This document shows positions 32,894 to 45,141 of a stretch of DNA of 64,000 nt, in pieces. The notes under the pieces were generated by a model that made no database searches, was not told where the DNA came from, and saw only the letters and a list, made by a program, of their open reading frames with translations. This DNA is from Erythroxylum novogranatense (Eukaryota > Streptophyta > Magnoliopsida > Malpighiales > Erythroxylaceae). The translations under genes were made by a program, and so were the position numbers. Numbering within the stretch: the first letter of the stretch is position 1; each line of letters begins with the position of its first letter. Where the stretch lies: positions 31,931,023-31,995,022 of the forward strand of contig CM057228.1 in assembly GCA_029891385.1 (NCBI GenBank), given 5' to 3'.

Positions 32894-35800
32894 TGTAACA
32901 TCCGTTCTTCACGATAAGGGTATTATGGTATCTACGGGTGACTGATAGTCAGCACTATATTTACCGATCGAGCATGCTCTTGGCCTCTAATTATAGAGGA
33001 ACAGTCTCTGCATATGAATAGTCATTTATTCATAGGTACATGCATTTATGATTTTTCGGTATTTCATTGTGAATTGGAATTGACTGAATTGACTGGTATG
33101 TGAATTGATCGACTTGTGAACCGATTTGGGCGATCGGAAATATGATTGAGTGAGAAATTAGGAGTTACTGGGTTCAAATGACTGATTTGGAACTGTTTGC
33201 GAGTGATTGGAAATTTATAGAGGCTTATAGAAAATTTTCGGGAAATTCGGGAGAAAATACCCGGACCGGAAATTTTGGAGTAACAGACTGATTGACCGTA
33301 TATTACTGAAAGAACTATCCAATGGTAATGGAAAAACTAGAAGTTTACTGATAGGAAATAAATATTTTGAGCCATGGAAAATTTGAGACTAAAAATTGGA
33401 CTGATTCTGAGACTTAAGCCTATAAATAGTAGGGTTGGAAATTGGGGGAAAAATAACCTAGGCATTATCGTTTCTTCTTCTTCTCTCCTTCGGCGGTGAT
33501 CTTCGATTCCTCCATAGGTGAGGATTCTTTGATCTTTCTCTATGGTTTTCATCTCATTGTGCTAAGCTAACTGATTTATTGTGATTGATGAAGGATTGAG
33601 AGGTTTGAGAGTGTTAATCGGTGATTGGGGAAGATTTTAGGGTTTACGGAAGTTGTGGATCGATTAATCGATTGGTAAGTTTTATTGGCTTTAATGTTGT
33701 TATTCTGGTTATTTGAGCGGTTATGGCATTTATGGGGTTAGATTGAGTGGTTAGGGTGTTTAATGGAGGTTATTAATAGCTTTAATGGCGGAAAATCGTT
33801 CGGAGAAGACGATCTGGTCTTCGCGTCGCGACGAGCATAGAAGTGGTAGGGCTTCGTCATGACGAATAAATTAATTTAAATAAATGTGTTAGTCGCGGCG
33901 AGCTTGTGTAGACGACATAACGAGTGGAAAAATTAGTGCGTCATGGCGAGCCTTTGGCGTCTTGCCGTAGCCGAAATCAGGAGTGTTCGCCGCGGCGATC
34001 GATCACGTCACGGCGAAGGGCGTGGAGTCGCGACGAGGATGGATTTTCGATTGGATGATTCTTTGGGTTATTGGGCATATCTTTTGTTGTGGACCTCCAA
34101 TTGAGGTAATTCCAGTTCGTTATGAAATAGGAAAAGAGGTCTCTGAGATGAGAATAATTATAGAATTAGATTTGATTTAATTGGTACTGAATTATAGAAA
34201 TTGAGGTCAATTGTGATTCATAGTGTGACCTAAGTGTCACAACTTGAGACTATTGGAGTTTTAATTGGAGATTGCAATAGAGGTTTTGACCCAAAGGATA
34301 GGAAATTGTTATAGGAAGTATGAATATAGGAAATTGAATTTGGATCATAGGATCGGATCAATTATTGTCAAGCAATTGAGTAAGAAAGTGGAATTGGGCT
34401 TAAGGTATCGAAATTGGGATTTAGCATCAAAAATCGTGAGCACGCATTGTACATCATTTGCCTTTGAGACATATGCATTCTTGTCTTGTTTAATTGGGCA
34501 ATTAGTAATGGGTTGTACTTCTTTGTTATAGTGGCGCCGTTGGATCATCGTTCCACGGACATTCTTTGGGACTTCGAGCAATAGCTCGGAAGTTACTGGT
34601 GAGTAACCTAGTTGGTTTCTCAAATTCTTGATTGTCTAAATGCTCACCGTATGAATTATCGAAATGAATGTGATTGAATTATATGCTTTTCTTGTCTTGA
34701 GCGGACTTGCTACATGACACTTGTAAATTGCATGATTATTGAAATATACATGATCAAACTGTATGTTCTCACCGTATTGAATTGACTGGACTCTTGTATG
34801 ACCACCGAAATGTATGAGTGAATGTATTATTCTTTGAAAAGAGTACGATTGAAGTGTGTGCATTCTTGTATTGAATTGGATTCTTGAATGACACCGAGAA
34901 CTGAACACTCTTGGGCTTTTATAGCCACATTCTTGAACCATCGAACATCGCATTGCATGCATAAATGCATGATCGATAATGGAATGTGACTCGAGTTGCG
35001 ATTATTCTTGACCGGCCTCGAGCAGGGAGTTAATCCCTCGAACACCGTCTTGATCTTTGAAAAGAGCTTTAAGCTCGAATCATTCTTGAATTGAGGATGT
35101 CGCGGTAACACGCCGCAAGATAACACTGCAAACACCTACGGTGGGGTGTGGGGTCCTACAATTGGAAAGGGATTAGTGCATACCCAGAGGGCCCTCCTAT
35201 CCCTACTGACGCGTGGAAAGTAGTGCATACCCAGAGGGCTCTCCTACTTCCTAAGACGCATTCACTGAACACTGACTGAGCACTTGGGCACAACACTGAA
35301 TAACTGGAAAAGAGTCTCATATGCATTGCATGCTATATTGAATGTCTGAAATGACTGTATGATTACTGTGAATGACTGTGATTGTCTACTGCAAATTATT
35401 GAGAATGAATGACTGAATTGTGGCAATGGTCGATTGCATGTTGACATGATTCTATCAAAATCTGCATATCTATGAACCGTGATGTGACATCGTAAATTGT
35501 TATGTATGATTTCCATAGGCGTTAATAGACTACATGAGCTGTGAGGCCATCTTAATCTACGGTATGGTACCGTAATTGGTTATCACTTGTGAATTGTATA
35601 TATCATAATCGCTTATCATCAGAAAGCTGTTATATAGTCTTTGCACAATGTTATACGATCATAAATTGACTACTATCAGATCTTGCTGCTACGCGATCGC
35701 GTAATGCATGATTTAGTGAACCATCGATGATGGTTTCTCATTGAGTTCGCAAACTCATCCAACATTGCAACTATTTTTCGAGGATTGAAGAGTACCCGTC

Positions 35801-36185
35801 GCATTTAGCGGGAGTATGTCTCGCGCATTGGAGTCGGAGACTAGGGTCGGGATCGATTCGCGTCGCATTAGTGTCTTTCAGAGTTGTGTGTGTAAATGAA
35901 TAATTCCACGTTTTCTCTAAATTGAACTGCTATTTTATAGGGCCCCAGTGATAATTGTATAAGCGAAATGTGATTCTTGAAATTGTGTTTTGAGTGAATG
36001 TATTCGTTTTAAAGGGACCCATTGTTTATTGAATTGTGCATTTCGATTGTTTCTAAAGCGTTAAATAAATTGTGTATTGACTTTTGTACTGAATTTGACT
36101 GCTGTAGCCTACCATTCTCGTGTGGCGTGGACTCGGATATCACCCACGATATCGGGTTCGGGTCCTGCGGGGTTGGGATGCTACA
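32894..36185 (+). mobile_element. S1: solo Gypsy LTR inside G1 pol
   Basis: 3292 bp, TGTAACATCC to GGGATGCTACA, flanked by the perfect duplication atatc (32889-32893 and 36186-36190). There is no primer site, coding region or second LTR, so it is a solo LTR left by recombination. It has a TATA box (33421-33428), a CCATAG|GTGAGG donor (33518), a CpG-rich block (33810-34050), an exon-like island (34532-34598) and the stem-loop block near 35717-35775. Two short repeats around 35150-35260 ('gtgcatacccagagggc') occur about 60 bp apart. It is a subfamily distinct from G1. Confidence 0.92.
34532..34598 (+). other. Exon-like island of the LTR leader (S1)
   Basis: 67 nt between TTATAG (AG at 34530-34531) and GTGAGTAACCTAGTTGG (GT at 34599-34600). 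Confidence 0.5.
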
Positions 36186-36190
36186 ATATC

Positions 36191-36559
36191 GGTCCGTATG
36201 AGATCCTTGAGAGGATAGGACCGTTGGCTTACAGACTGACATTACCGAGTGAGATGTCCCAGATGCATGACGTGATTCATGTTAATATGCTCCGACGGTA
36301 CCGTTCAGACCCGATGCATGTGATCCCGGCTCAGGAGATTGAGGTAGCCAGTGATTTGACCTATGTTGAGGAGCCGGTACAAATTATTGGATCACGGGTC
36401 AAGCAACTGAGGAACAGGGTAATTCCATTGGTGAAAGTCCTTTGGAAGAACCACTCTTCTGAGGAAGCTACATAGGAGACTGAGGAGCATATGAGGAGTC
36501 AGTATCCTCATTTATTTGATCGGACAGGTATTAAATTTCGAGGAAAAAATTTTAATTAG
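36191..36559 (+). pseudogene. pol: G1 integrase GPY/F module and chromodomain
   Basis: Begins in frame with the integrase: GPYEILERIGPLAYRLTLPS, HDVIHVNMLRRY, then the chromodomain YVEEPVQI, RNRVIPLVKVLWKN and YPHLF. TAG at 36473-36475 takes the place of the tryptophan usual after the E-E-A-T. The frame then runs to TAG at 36557-36559. Chromodomains of this group direct integration toward heterochromatin, which suits the dense nest seen here. Confidence 0.9.
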
Positions 36560-36570
36560 GAGGGGTGAAT
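36558..36570 (+). other. G1 polypurine tract
   Basis: AGGAGGGGTGAAT directly before the 3' LTR; it overlaps the pol stop codon by two bases. Confidence 0.75.
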
Positions 36571-39267
36571 TGTAACATCTCGTTACTGTTAGCAAGGGTA
36601 TTTTGGTCATTGGGTTGAACTGATTGGATTTCACTGCATTCATTGACTGAGCATGTTACTGGCCTCTAATTATAGAGGAACAGGTTTATTGCATATGCAT
36701 TTATCCATAGGTACTTGCATTCATGATTTTCGGGATTTGATTGTGAGCATGAACTGACCGGACTGACTGGATTGGGGGTTAATTGGGAAATTAGAGTTAT
36801 TGGGTTCAATTGACTGATTTAATATTGATTTCGAGTGACTGGTAAATCTTAGTGGTTTATAGAAAATTTTCGAGAAATTTGGGAGAAAATGCCCGGACCG
36901 GAAGTTTTGGGGTGATGAATCGATTGATTATTTGTATAATCTTGAAAGAAGCGTCCAATGGCAATGGAAAAATTAGAATTTCTTGATAGGAAATAAAATG
37001 TTAAACCATTGGTAATTGAAGACTAAAATTTGGACTGAGTTCGAGACCTTTGTCTATAAATAGCTAACTTGAGAATTGAGGATTTACCCTAAGGCAAAAC
37101 TCATTTCTTCTTCTCCCTTCTCTACGGTGATTTCGATTTCCTCCATAGGTAAGGATTCTTCGATCTTTCATGTGGTTTCCCTCTTATTGTGCTAGGCTAA
37201 GTGATTTATTGTGATTGTTGAAGGTTGAGAAGGATTTGGAGTGGATTAATCGTTGATTTTGAAGGATTTAGGGTTACGGTGATTTGTGGCTTTGATCTTT
37301 GATTGGTAAGTTTTTAAGGCTTTAATGTTGTTATTAGTAGTTGTTTCAAGCATTTATGACATTTATTGGGTTAGATGGAGTTGTTAGAGTGTTAGTGGAG
37401 GTTTTAAATAGCATTAATGGCGGAAAATCGATCGGAGAAGAAGGTGGCGCGATCGCACGTCACGACGTCTGGCGTGCCTCGCCGCGGCGAATAAATTTAG
37501 TGTTCGCCGCAACGAGCACCTGGAGATACGTCGTGACGAGCGGCGAAGAGGACGACGCCTTGTGGCGAAGGGTTCAGATATCGTCATGACAAGCGGACTT
37601 AGGTCGCGGCGAAGATGACAATTCTGAAGGGATGATTGTTAGTATATTGGGCATAATTTATGGTATAGACCTCCGATTGAGGTGATTCTGATTCGTTATG
37701 AACTAGAAAGAGGTCTACAATTGAGGATAATTATAGGAATTAGAATTGATTTAAGTGACATTGATTTATAGAGAATAAGGTCGATTATGGTTCGTAGTGT
37801 GACCTAAATCTTGAATTGAGACAATTGGAGTTTAATTGGGATTTTCAATAGAGGTTTTGACCCGATGGATAGGAAATTTCTATGGGGATTATGAATTGAG
37901 AAAATTGAACCGAATTATAGGATTGGGTCAATTATTGTTGACCAATTGAGCGAAGAGTTAGATTGGGATATAAGAGTTATAAATTGGGTTTTAGCGCCGG
38001 GAAAATCGTGAACATGCATTGTACATCATTTCACTGAGACATATGCATTACTGAATGGTTTAATTGAGCATCTAGTAATGGGACCGTATTTTTATTTGTT
38101 ATAGAGCGCCGTTGGATCGTCGTTCCACGGACATTCTTTGGAACTTCGAGCAGTAGCTTGGAAGTTACAGGTGAGTAACCTAGTTGGTTTCTCAAATTTC
38201 TGATTGCTTACATGCTCTACATGAATTACATGCAAAGATGAATTGTATGAATATTGTATGATTACTGGAATGTATTGGATTGAATTGCATGCTTTTCTTG
38301 AATCAACTGCATCTTTATTACGTGATACCGAGGCCGAATCTTGGGCTTTTATAGCCATATCATAGCGATTACTGAATACTGCAATACTGGGCTTATAGCC
38401 ATACACTGTAAATTACTGAACACTACACTGCATGCATAAATGCATGATCGATAATGGGCGTGTCTCAAGTTGCTAATATCCTTTGAAAAGAGCCTGGAGC
38501 TCGAACATCTTTGTCTTGACGGGGCTTAGCAGGGGAGAAATCACACGCGTCCCTACTGTTTCTTGATGAGCACTTGGGCACAATCTTGAATAACTAGAAA
38601 GAGTCTCATATGCATTATATACATGGTGATTGAATTGCCAAATTGTATGACGATTCTTGAATCTAGGTGATGCCATGATTTGTTGTAAATTGTGATGTGA
38701 CATCGTGAATCGTTTCTATCTATTGTAAATTGTTACCGATATCGTAAATTGTTATATAATCTTTATTAATTGAATATTCTTGTGCCATCTTTGCATAATT
38801 TGTGTAATGCATGATTTGAGTGAACCATCGATGATGGTTTCTCACTGAGTTCGCAAACTCACCCAAAATTGCAACCTATTTTTCAGGACTGATAGAATAG
38901 ACCCCTAGCTCCGGAGATAGCCTTTTCCTACCGTGTGAGCGTCTTTGGCGGGAGAAGCGATGGCACATGTGTCGGTCACCGGGTTGGATTTTGAGGATGA
39001 CTTAGGATAGATGTTTGTATCGGTTTCCTTTTGGTTTTGTTTAGGGACCGATAGACTTGTCTATTCTTCTTTGGATGACCGTCAGTTGATATTATGATTT
39101 TAAAATTTAGCGGTTTCTGATATTGTGTTATGTTATGGTTTTAAATTATTGCGATGCCATGTGGATATTATTGGGAAATGTTCTGGTGGTGCACCTTCAT
39201 CGTGGGATTTGTATCGGAGCGACCTTCGGGTTTCCCGATGTGTATCCTACGGTGAGGGGGCGCTACA
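36571..39267 (+). repeat. G1 3' LTR
   Basis: 2697 bp. TATA box at 37055-37062, leader donor at 37149, CpG-rich block 37440-37620, island 38105-38170, stem-loop block 38821-38880, acceptor at 38886. The predicted second intron is 716 nt here and 716 nt in the 5' LTR. Followed by catta. Confidence 0.95.
38105..38170 (+). other. Exon-like island of the LTR leader (G1 3')
   Basis: 66 nt between TTATAG (AG at 38103-38104) and GTGAGTAACC (GT at 38171-38172). Confidence 0.5.
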
Positions 39268-39272
39268 CATTA

Positions 39273-39900
39273 AAACTACGATATGCTCTTCTTATAGATC
39301 CTTTTGTTTCACGTTCCTTATAGCAAAACCTCCCCTCGATGTCGTATCACCATCTAGCATTATAGAAGGATAAGTCACCAACATTTAAAGTCATAAGTGC
39401 CATCTCATAACTAAGTAAAGCATAGACATTACTTATAGAGAAGCCAATGGCACAAAGTTTAACAAAGGAAATAAGGGATCTAAATTTTCAGTTAGTGATG
39501 AAAAACTCATATTCCATGAGAAAACCATTGAGGGTAAAGAGAACCAAGTCATCATCTAAAATTTGGTCTCCTATAGTAGTGAGGTCATCAGTTGTATTTG
39601 AGACAAAGGTTACAAATTCAGTGATGAATGTTAGGCCTTTTTTAAGCATATGCAACTTTCAATGAAAAATGGAACCTAAAAGGTCAACTATTGCAAAAAA
39701 AAAAAATTAAGAGTCACCCAAAAGGCTCAAGTAGTAGGGCATTCGATAGCAAGATGTGCAATTGACTTTACGAGCGATGTGATGAGGAATAAATACACGA
39801 GGTGATCAAACTTTTTCCATTTTTAATATTCTGGAGAGGCAAATTAAAGCTTAACCCAGTTGTTGGAGATAGGGAGATGGATGTATTTATGGATGTCAAA
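39273..39900 (-). pseudogene. gag: Copia A gag remnant
   Basis: Minus strand. Readable blocks with frame changes: TEFVTFVSNTTDDLTTIGDQ, LDDDLVLFTLNGF and YALLSYEMALMTLNVG near 39330-39620. These match in kind the gag (UBN2-type) of short-LTR Copia elements, where a similar 'hypothetical gag' block ends with LSYE. Upstream to 40158 is non-coding leader. G1 cuts it at its C-terminal end. Confidence 0.75.
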
Positions 39901-40158
39901 GGTGGTGAGGATGATTTGTACCTAGTTACACTAGATAAGGTAATTAGTTAAACCACAAAACGTAGTGAGAAAGTTTATGATCTAGTTGAATGGGAGACTT
40001 AAGGCATTGCTTTTTAACATTTTAATTGTTGTTCATTTCTCATTATTATGATTGTAGATATGATATTTATGTCGTGATTTTGTGTATGTGTTGCTAGAAT
40101 TTTGGTTGGTGTATTTGGTAATTTCTAGTGTAAATTAGATCAAAACTCTAGTGTGCTT

Positions 40159-40171
40159 GGCTTTGATGCCA
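40159..40171 (-). other. Copia A primer binding site
   Basis: On the minus strand TGGCATCAAAGCC, two mismatches from the initiator-tRNA-Met complement, immediately after the LTR end. Confidence 0.7.
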
Positions 40172-40377
40172 TGATAATGTATTTGAGGATAAGGAAGTGT
40201 AATGCTATTTCATTGATTAAATTTGTGAAATACATAGTCCTTCAGATATAGCTTTGTAGTGTACAAGATAAGCATGAAAAGGGAATTACAACTGAAAGAG
40301 TTGGATTATGATTATAATTGATAAGAACTTAATAATATTGATAGTTGGGATCATAATATATCATATATTAGCTATCA
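40172..40377 (-). repeat. Copia A 5' LTR
   Basis: 206 bp. On the minus strand it starts TGATAGCTAATAT and ends TACATTATCA, then the primer site. Short LTRs of this kind are typical of the Ale-like Copia group. Its partner LTR is left of the window. Confidence 0.7.
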
Positions 40378-40599
40378 ATATGAGTAGATTCTTTTACAAA
40401 AAAAAGGCTTTCTTTTAAATTTTGAAAATAAAAAGTCTTTTTATTTTTATTATTTTTAGTTAATATGATTAGAGACTTTCTTATAATTCGTTTTCAATAA
40501 AAAATTGATTTTAAAGAGGAAAAATTGGGCTTTGAAAGAGAACTTGAATTTATAGAAACAAAAGTTAGACTTTGAAGATAAGAGTTTGACTTTTTGAAA
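40378..40599. other. Unassigned AT-rich stretch
   Basis: Flank of Copia A. No coding, repeat or structural signal that I can name; possibly the 3' tail region of the neighbouring minus-strand LINE. Confidence 0.5.
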
Positions 40600-41305
40600 G
40601 GATCATTTTTATTAAGATTTAAGACATTTATTATATTCTCTTTATCTCCATGGATCTTCTTTTTTTATACTTCCATATAATTAAACATAAGCCTCCAAAG
40701 TCTTTTGGTGAGCATTATGGTGTTCATGGTTTGGATGGAGCTAATTTCTAACCCCCATTGTTTCTTTGGAGTGCAAACCTCAATTCATTTCATCTTGCTT
40801 TTGTGAGTTCTTCCTATGTTACTAGACCAAAGAAAGTTGCTAAATAACTTTTGTATATTTTTTTAGATAAACCTTGGAAAATCCAAATGAGCAGCCTAGT
40901 AGGTGTTAATAAAATTGATTATTGAAGCAATAAATTAGACTCTTCCTATTGTTGAAAGGTGATTGGAGCTCCAAGATGAGATTCTAGAGTGAATTTTGTC
41001 AAGAAGACTAGTGAAGTCAAATGTTTTCACTCTATAAGTGGAGATGGGAGATGGGGATACCAAGTTATGTCATTAGGAGATTTTGTTGCTTAAATCCAGT
41101 GATAGTTGTTATTAAAGGAATTATGCCAATTGCAATCCTTAAGAGATAAATAGTACTTTTGGAACAGTTCAACTACAACCCTAAGACTCCTTGGAATATT
41201 TTTAGTTCTTTCATTAATGTTGAGGTGAACATTGCATCTGCTTTAGATATCAAAATGAGATCACCTGCAAAATAAAGATTGGTTAGTTTAAATTTCCTGT
41301 TTATT
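40600..41305 (-). pseudogene. LINE (L1-type) reverse-transcriptase fragment
   Basis: Minus strand, high to low: FKLTNLYF and DLILISKAD (RT active-site region, with G-D in place of D-D), a LGIPIS block, SSWS-like sequence near 40970, then FINTYWAAHLDFP-like and SNFLWSS-like blocks and LTKRLWRLM near 40690 by frame change. The order equals that of the plus-strand LINE at 51000-55170, so the two belong to one clade. About 700 bp survive. Copia A lies just beyond its low end. Confidence 0.75.
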
Positions 41306-41610
41306 ATTATATATTATGTATTCTCCTAATAAGTTTTTATGATATATTTGATAAGATGCTCATTATAGATATAGTCAATGGCTTTTAGTATCATTATTAT
41401 ACTATATTTGTGTTAATAATATACATTATTTATTTTTGAGTAACTTTTTTATAATAACAATAGTAATTATATTGAACCCTTAATTGGTTTCAATTTCAAG
41501 AAGTGGAAATAGATGTAGAATTTTCTTTAGAGATGGCGAACATTAATATAATCTTGACAAAAAAAATCTATTTTGACATTTGTTAGTACAAAATCTGAAA
41601 AATAAATATA
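41306..41610. other. Unassigned AT-rich stretch
   Basis: Between the LINE fragment and D LTR D1. I see no feature in it. It ends with the taaaa that serves as the D1 target duplication (41611-41615). Confidence 0.5.
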
Positions 41611-42197
41611 TAAAATGTTGGACCCTGAAAATTTTCTTTCAGGTAAGCATGATTTAAAAATAATTTTGGCTTTTTAATAGATTTAATTTTGGAGTTATAA
41701 TTATGTTAAGGTTAGTAGGCTTGTGTTAAATGAAAGGAGGCGTAAATATGGAAAACCAAGTCTAATGAGGGGCAAAATAGGGAGAAAGACCAAACAAAAG
41801 GGCTTGAATTAGAAGAAGGGAAGAAAGTGTCGTGAGAACCAAAGAGTGAAAAAACGAAAATAGGAGAGAAGAAGAGAGGTTTCGGTGAAAAAGAAGAGAA
41901 GAGAAATCAAGTTTGTTAAGGTAGGTTAACCATCTTTTCTTCTTACTTTATTAAAGGAATGGGTTGTATTGAGGATAGAGGAGTTAGAGAGCAAAGAGGT
42001 TCGTGTGGGAAGAAGATGGATTAGGAGAACCCAATTGATTTTAGGGTTTCTAAACTAGATCTTAAGTTTTCTAACCTAAATGGACAGTGGGTAGGTTACA
42101 TTTGAGTTTCATTTGTGTTTATTGCGATTCTACGATTTTTTTTAAGTTTATAAATTTTATTGGAATGTTATTTTGAATGGAACCTTGGTTGTTTTAG

Positions 42198-42234
42198 AAA
42201 ACCAAGGGAATCTTACCCAAGAGCAAAGGGAAAG
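42198..42234 (+). other. Exon-like island of the LTR leader (D1)
   Basis: 37 nt between TTTTAG and GTAAGC. Shorter than in the other families but in the same relative place. Confidence 0.4.
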
Positions 42235-43379
42235 GTAAGCTTGACTTGGATTTTCGCAAGCCAATTAGGTGGGTAATGTATTTATAGTTATTGTGTAATT
42301 AGACAAATTCTTGCCTATGTGTGTGTATGTGGTTTTACATGAAATTGATTTGCTTGGAATTGAAATAATTATGAATATTTGGAAATGCATGATGCATGGT
42401 GATTATGTTATACCTTGAAAAAGGTTATAACATTTGGAATTAGATGAAAAGAAGAAAAGCATGAAAATATGAACATATAATGGGATTTGAGCATGAGATT
42501 TGATTGTGTTTGGGTGAAAGAGGAACCGTTTCATAGTCACGTGCACGTCGACATAAAGCTTTCTCCCGGCTGTCCGCTTGTGACACACATCCAAAAAATG
42601 GATTCGTTTTGTTCACAGAGTAAACTTCGGTTTTTTTGTTTTGTTCCACGAAACCCTCGAACCATTTGTTGTGCATTGCATCTTCAGATGTTCAAGTATA
42701 ATGCATAATTGAGTGTTATGTTTAATAGATGAAGTTTATGCAGTGTGTTTTAAGTTTGAGTTAAGTTGATCAAATGCTTAAATTGCTTGAATAAAGTGAG
42801 GATGTTAGAATTGCTAGATATACATGTACATATGCTTGAATATGTGACCAATTGTCAATGGCTATAAATATATTAGCCACTGAGCTGTGTAGCTCACCCT
42901 ATTATTCCCTCCTTAGGTGCAGATCGAGAAGATTAGTGATCCTTGCAAGTCATTTGGGCAAATTCTAAAATAGTAGCTTTTGTAATTAAGTTAGTTTGAT
43001 CACCTTTGGGATAGCTTCATAAGCATGTAAACATCGAGCATCCTGTATATGTTGTATTTTGGGTTAAGCCCTTATTCAAAATGCTATGATGTAATTAAAG
43101 TTATGTATGAGCTTCTGTTGCTTTGGAAAATGAGTTTAGAACTGAAAAGTCCCCAGGTGTATGTGCATATTTCTTTAGTAGTTGTACATTTCATGATCTA
43201 AGTCTTTCATAGGTGTAGAAATTGTGTGCCGATTTCTAGAGGAAAACTAGACTAATTGAGGTGAAATTAGTTAAAGTTATCTTCTAGAAAGTTGTAGCTT
43301 AGTTTCTAGCTTTCCAATGATATATAGTATGGAAATTTTGGACATCGGAGTTGAAAGTTATGGTCTTTATAAGGGGAGA

Positions 43380-43885
43380 AGCTCAGGCGTATAGATGTAT
43401 CATCCGTAAAGATATATTGTCTATAAAGATGTATCGTTTGTAAAGACGTATCATCTGTGATGATGTCACATCGTCTGTGATGATATCATATCGTCTGTAA
43501 AGATGTATCGTCTGTTAAGACGTATCATCTGTGATGACGTCACATCGTCTGTGATGACGTTATATCATCTGTAAAGACGTATCATCTGTGATGACGGCAC
43601 ATTGTCTGTGACGACGTCATATCATCTGTGAAGATGTATCGTTTATGATGACATCACATCGTCTGTGATGACGTCATATTGTTTATAGAGACGTATGGTA
43701 TGTGATAACTTCATATCATCTTAAGTTGACTTTGTTTCGTCTTCTATTTGCTTCGTCTGTTTTTCACTTCACCTGCTCTTTGCTTTATTTTCTCTTTGCT
43801 TCGTCTACTTTTCGCTTCGTCTATTTTGTGCTTCGTCTTTTTTTTTCAATTCGTCTAACCTTTTGATTGGTTTCGTCTAATCCTT
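43380..43885. repeat. Short-repeat array in D1
   Basis: About 43390-43700: some 16 degenerate units of about 20 bp around CATCGTCTGTGATGACG, including two perfect TGACGTCA palindromes (43535-43542, 43669-43676). About 43710-43885: looser TTCGTCTNNTTTTNGC units. The latter correspond, inverted, to the array expanded in D2. Confidence 0.85.
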
Positions 43886-44119
43886 TCGTCTATTCCATTT
43901 TTTTGACCCTTCAGACGATAAAGTTATACTCAACTTTGAGGTCTTCATGAAAGTTGTAGATCTTGAAGTCCTCTTTCGAACTGTCTAAAGAACACCCTAA
44001 TCTGATATCCATAATGAGAGTTATTCTAAATGTCCCAAAATAGGTTTAGTATAGTTGAGTGCAAGCACTGTTTCCGTCAAATGTCTTCGAATGTTGGGCT
44101 CTGGAAGCAAGATTCAGCA

Positions 44120-45136
44120 TAAAGCTTGATAGAGGTTGAATAGAATATGTTATTTGATCATCAAGAGATTCATCCCTGATCATCTACTTAATAGACTACT
44201 AGAAACAAACATAGCAAAAGATTTTCTAAATAATGTTTCTTAAAAGGTACAAAGTTTGTTTTACTGTTGAAATTGGAATTATACTTAAAGAATTGCATTT
44301 TATAAGATATATAAGGGTTAGGAAAGTGAGAAAATATATCATCAAGATGGCTTATTTACATAATAAACTCAAAGCCCTAAATATTGTGATTTTGAATGCT
44401 TGCGTTGTTTGCTAAGTTTTGTAAACACTTCCCTTTATGGTTTTTTTATCATTATTACCACCTCCAACTCATAAGATGAGGCTTAGGAAATTAATTCTTT
44501 GATTACTAGTTATGTAGCTGAAGAATAAAAACTAAAAAACACCACACAAATAACCTTGATGGCAATCAAACCAAATCCTAAAGCTAAACTCGGAAGTAAA
44601 AAATGTAAGGCTCTTTGAAATCCTCCACTTAAAGAACAATGTTACATTAATATCATGAGGGATCTTATAGATATCATAAGGAGGATGATATTTTTCTTTT
44701 GTATACAAAAGTTCATAAAAATAAGATTGTTATGAAGTGTAAAGATTATAAGGGGAAATTTAAACTATTAAGTAACTATTTGGCTAATGTCATTTATAAA
44801 TCTAGTGTTGCTATAACCATATTAGGTTCTAGATGGTTAGACAATGAAACTTCTAATCATGTTGTTTCCATAATATAGGGATTCCTATCAAGGACACAAC
44901 TAACTAAAAATGAGTTTAAGTTGATGGTTGGTATGAATTTAATACGAGTTGCTTATTTAAACATTGAAACTAGTTTTAAATTTAATTTATACAACATGTT
45001 CCATAGATCATCTTTAGACAAAACTTGTTCTCTATATCATTTTGGATAAATAAGGTTATAATTTTGTAGTCGAAAACTCATGTATATAGTTATCTTTTAA
45101 TATAAAACATGTTAATATGACTTTCTTATCATATGG
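44120..45136 (+). pseudogene. Copia B gag and protease/pre-integrase remnant
   Basis: Plus-strand Copia remnant between D1 and D2. Gag is visible as VRKYIIKMAYLHNKLKALNI near 44320-44390. After decayed sequence comes the post-protease block WLDNETSNHVVS near 44832, then LTKNEFKLMVGMNL, and RSSLDKTCSLYHFG near 45010-45050 before D2 cuts it. The first 100 bp after D1 are unassigned. Multiple stops and shifts; the protease D-[ST]-G reads D-N-E. Confidence 0.75.
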
Positions 45137-45141
45137 TACAA

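Larger units (their letters stand above)
9163..39267 (+). mobile_element. G1: Gypsy (Del/Tekay-type chromovirus) with nested insertions
   Basis: The outer limits are the LTR termini TGTAACATCCC (9163) and GGGGGCGCTACA (39267), flanked by the perfect duplication catta (9158-9162 and 39268-39272). With Copia C and S1 removed it is roughly 10 kb: LTR of about 2.7 kb, primer site, gag, PR-RT-RNase H, integrase, GPY/F and chromodomain, polypurine tract, LTR. The domain order, terminal chromodomain and very long LTR place it with the Del/Tekay chromoviruses. It lies in the gag end of Copia A. Coding is close to open, with a handful of stops and one badly damaged RNase H region. Confidence 0.92.
41616..44119 (+). 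mobile_element. D1: solo LTR of family D, plus orientation
   Basis: 2504 bp from TGTTGGACCC to GATTCAGCA. The near-duplication taaaa/taaag flanks it (41611-41615, 44120-44124). Its start matches the reverse complement of D2's end and its end matches the reverse complement of D2's start, so D1 and D2 are opposite copies. It carries donor AAG|GTAGGT (41921), acceptor TTTTAG (42197), a 37-nt island, donor AAAG|GTAAGC (42235), stem GAGCT-GTGT-AGCTC (about 42881-42894), acceptor CCTTAG (42916) and a large repeat array. No coding region. The layout says it is a Gypsy-type LTR. Confidence 0.85.
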
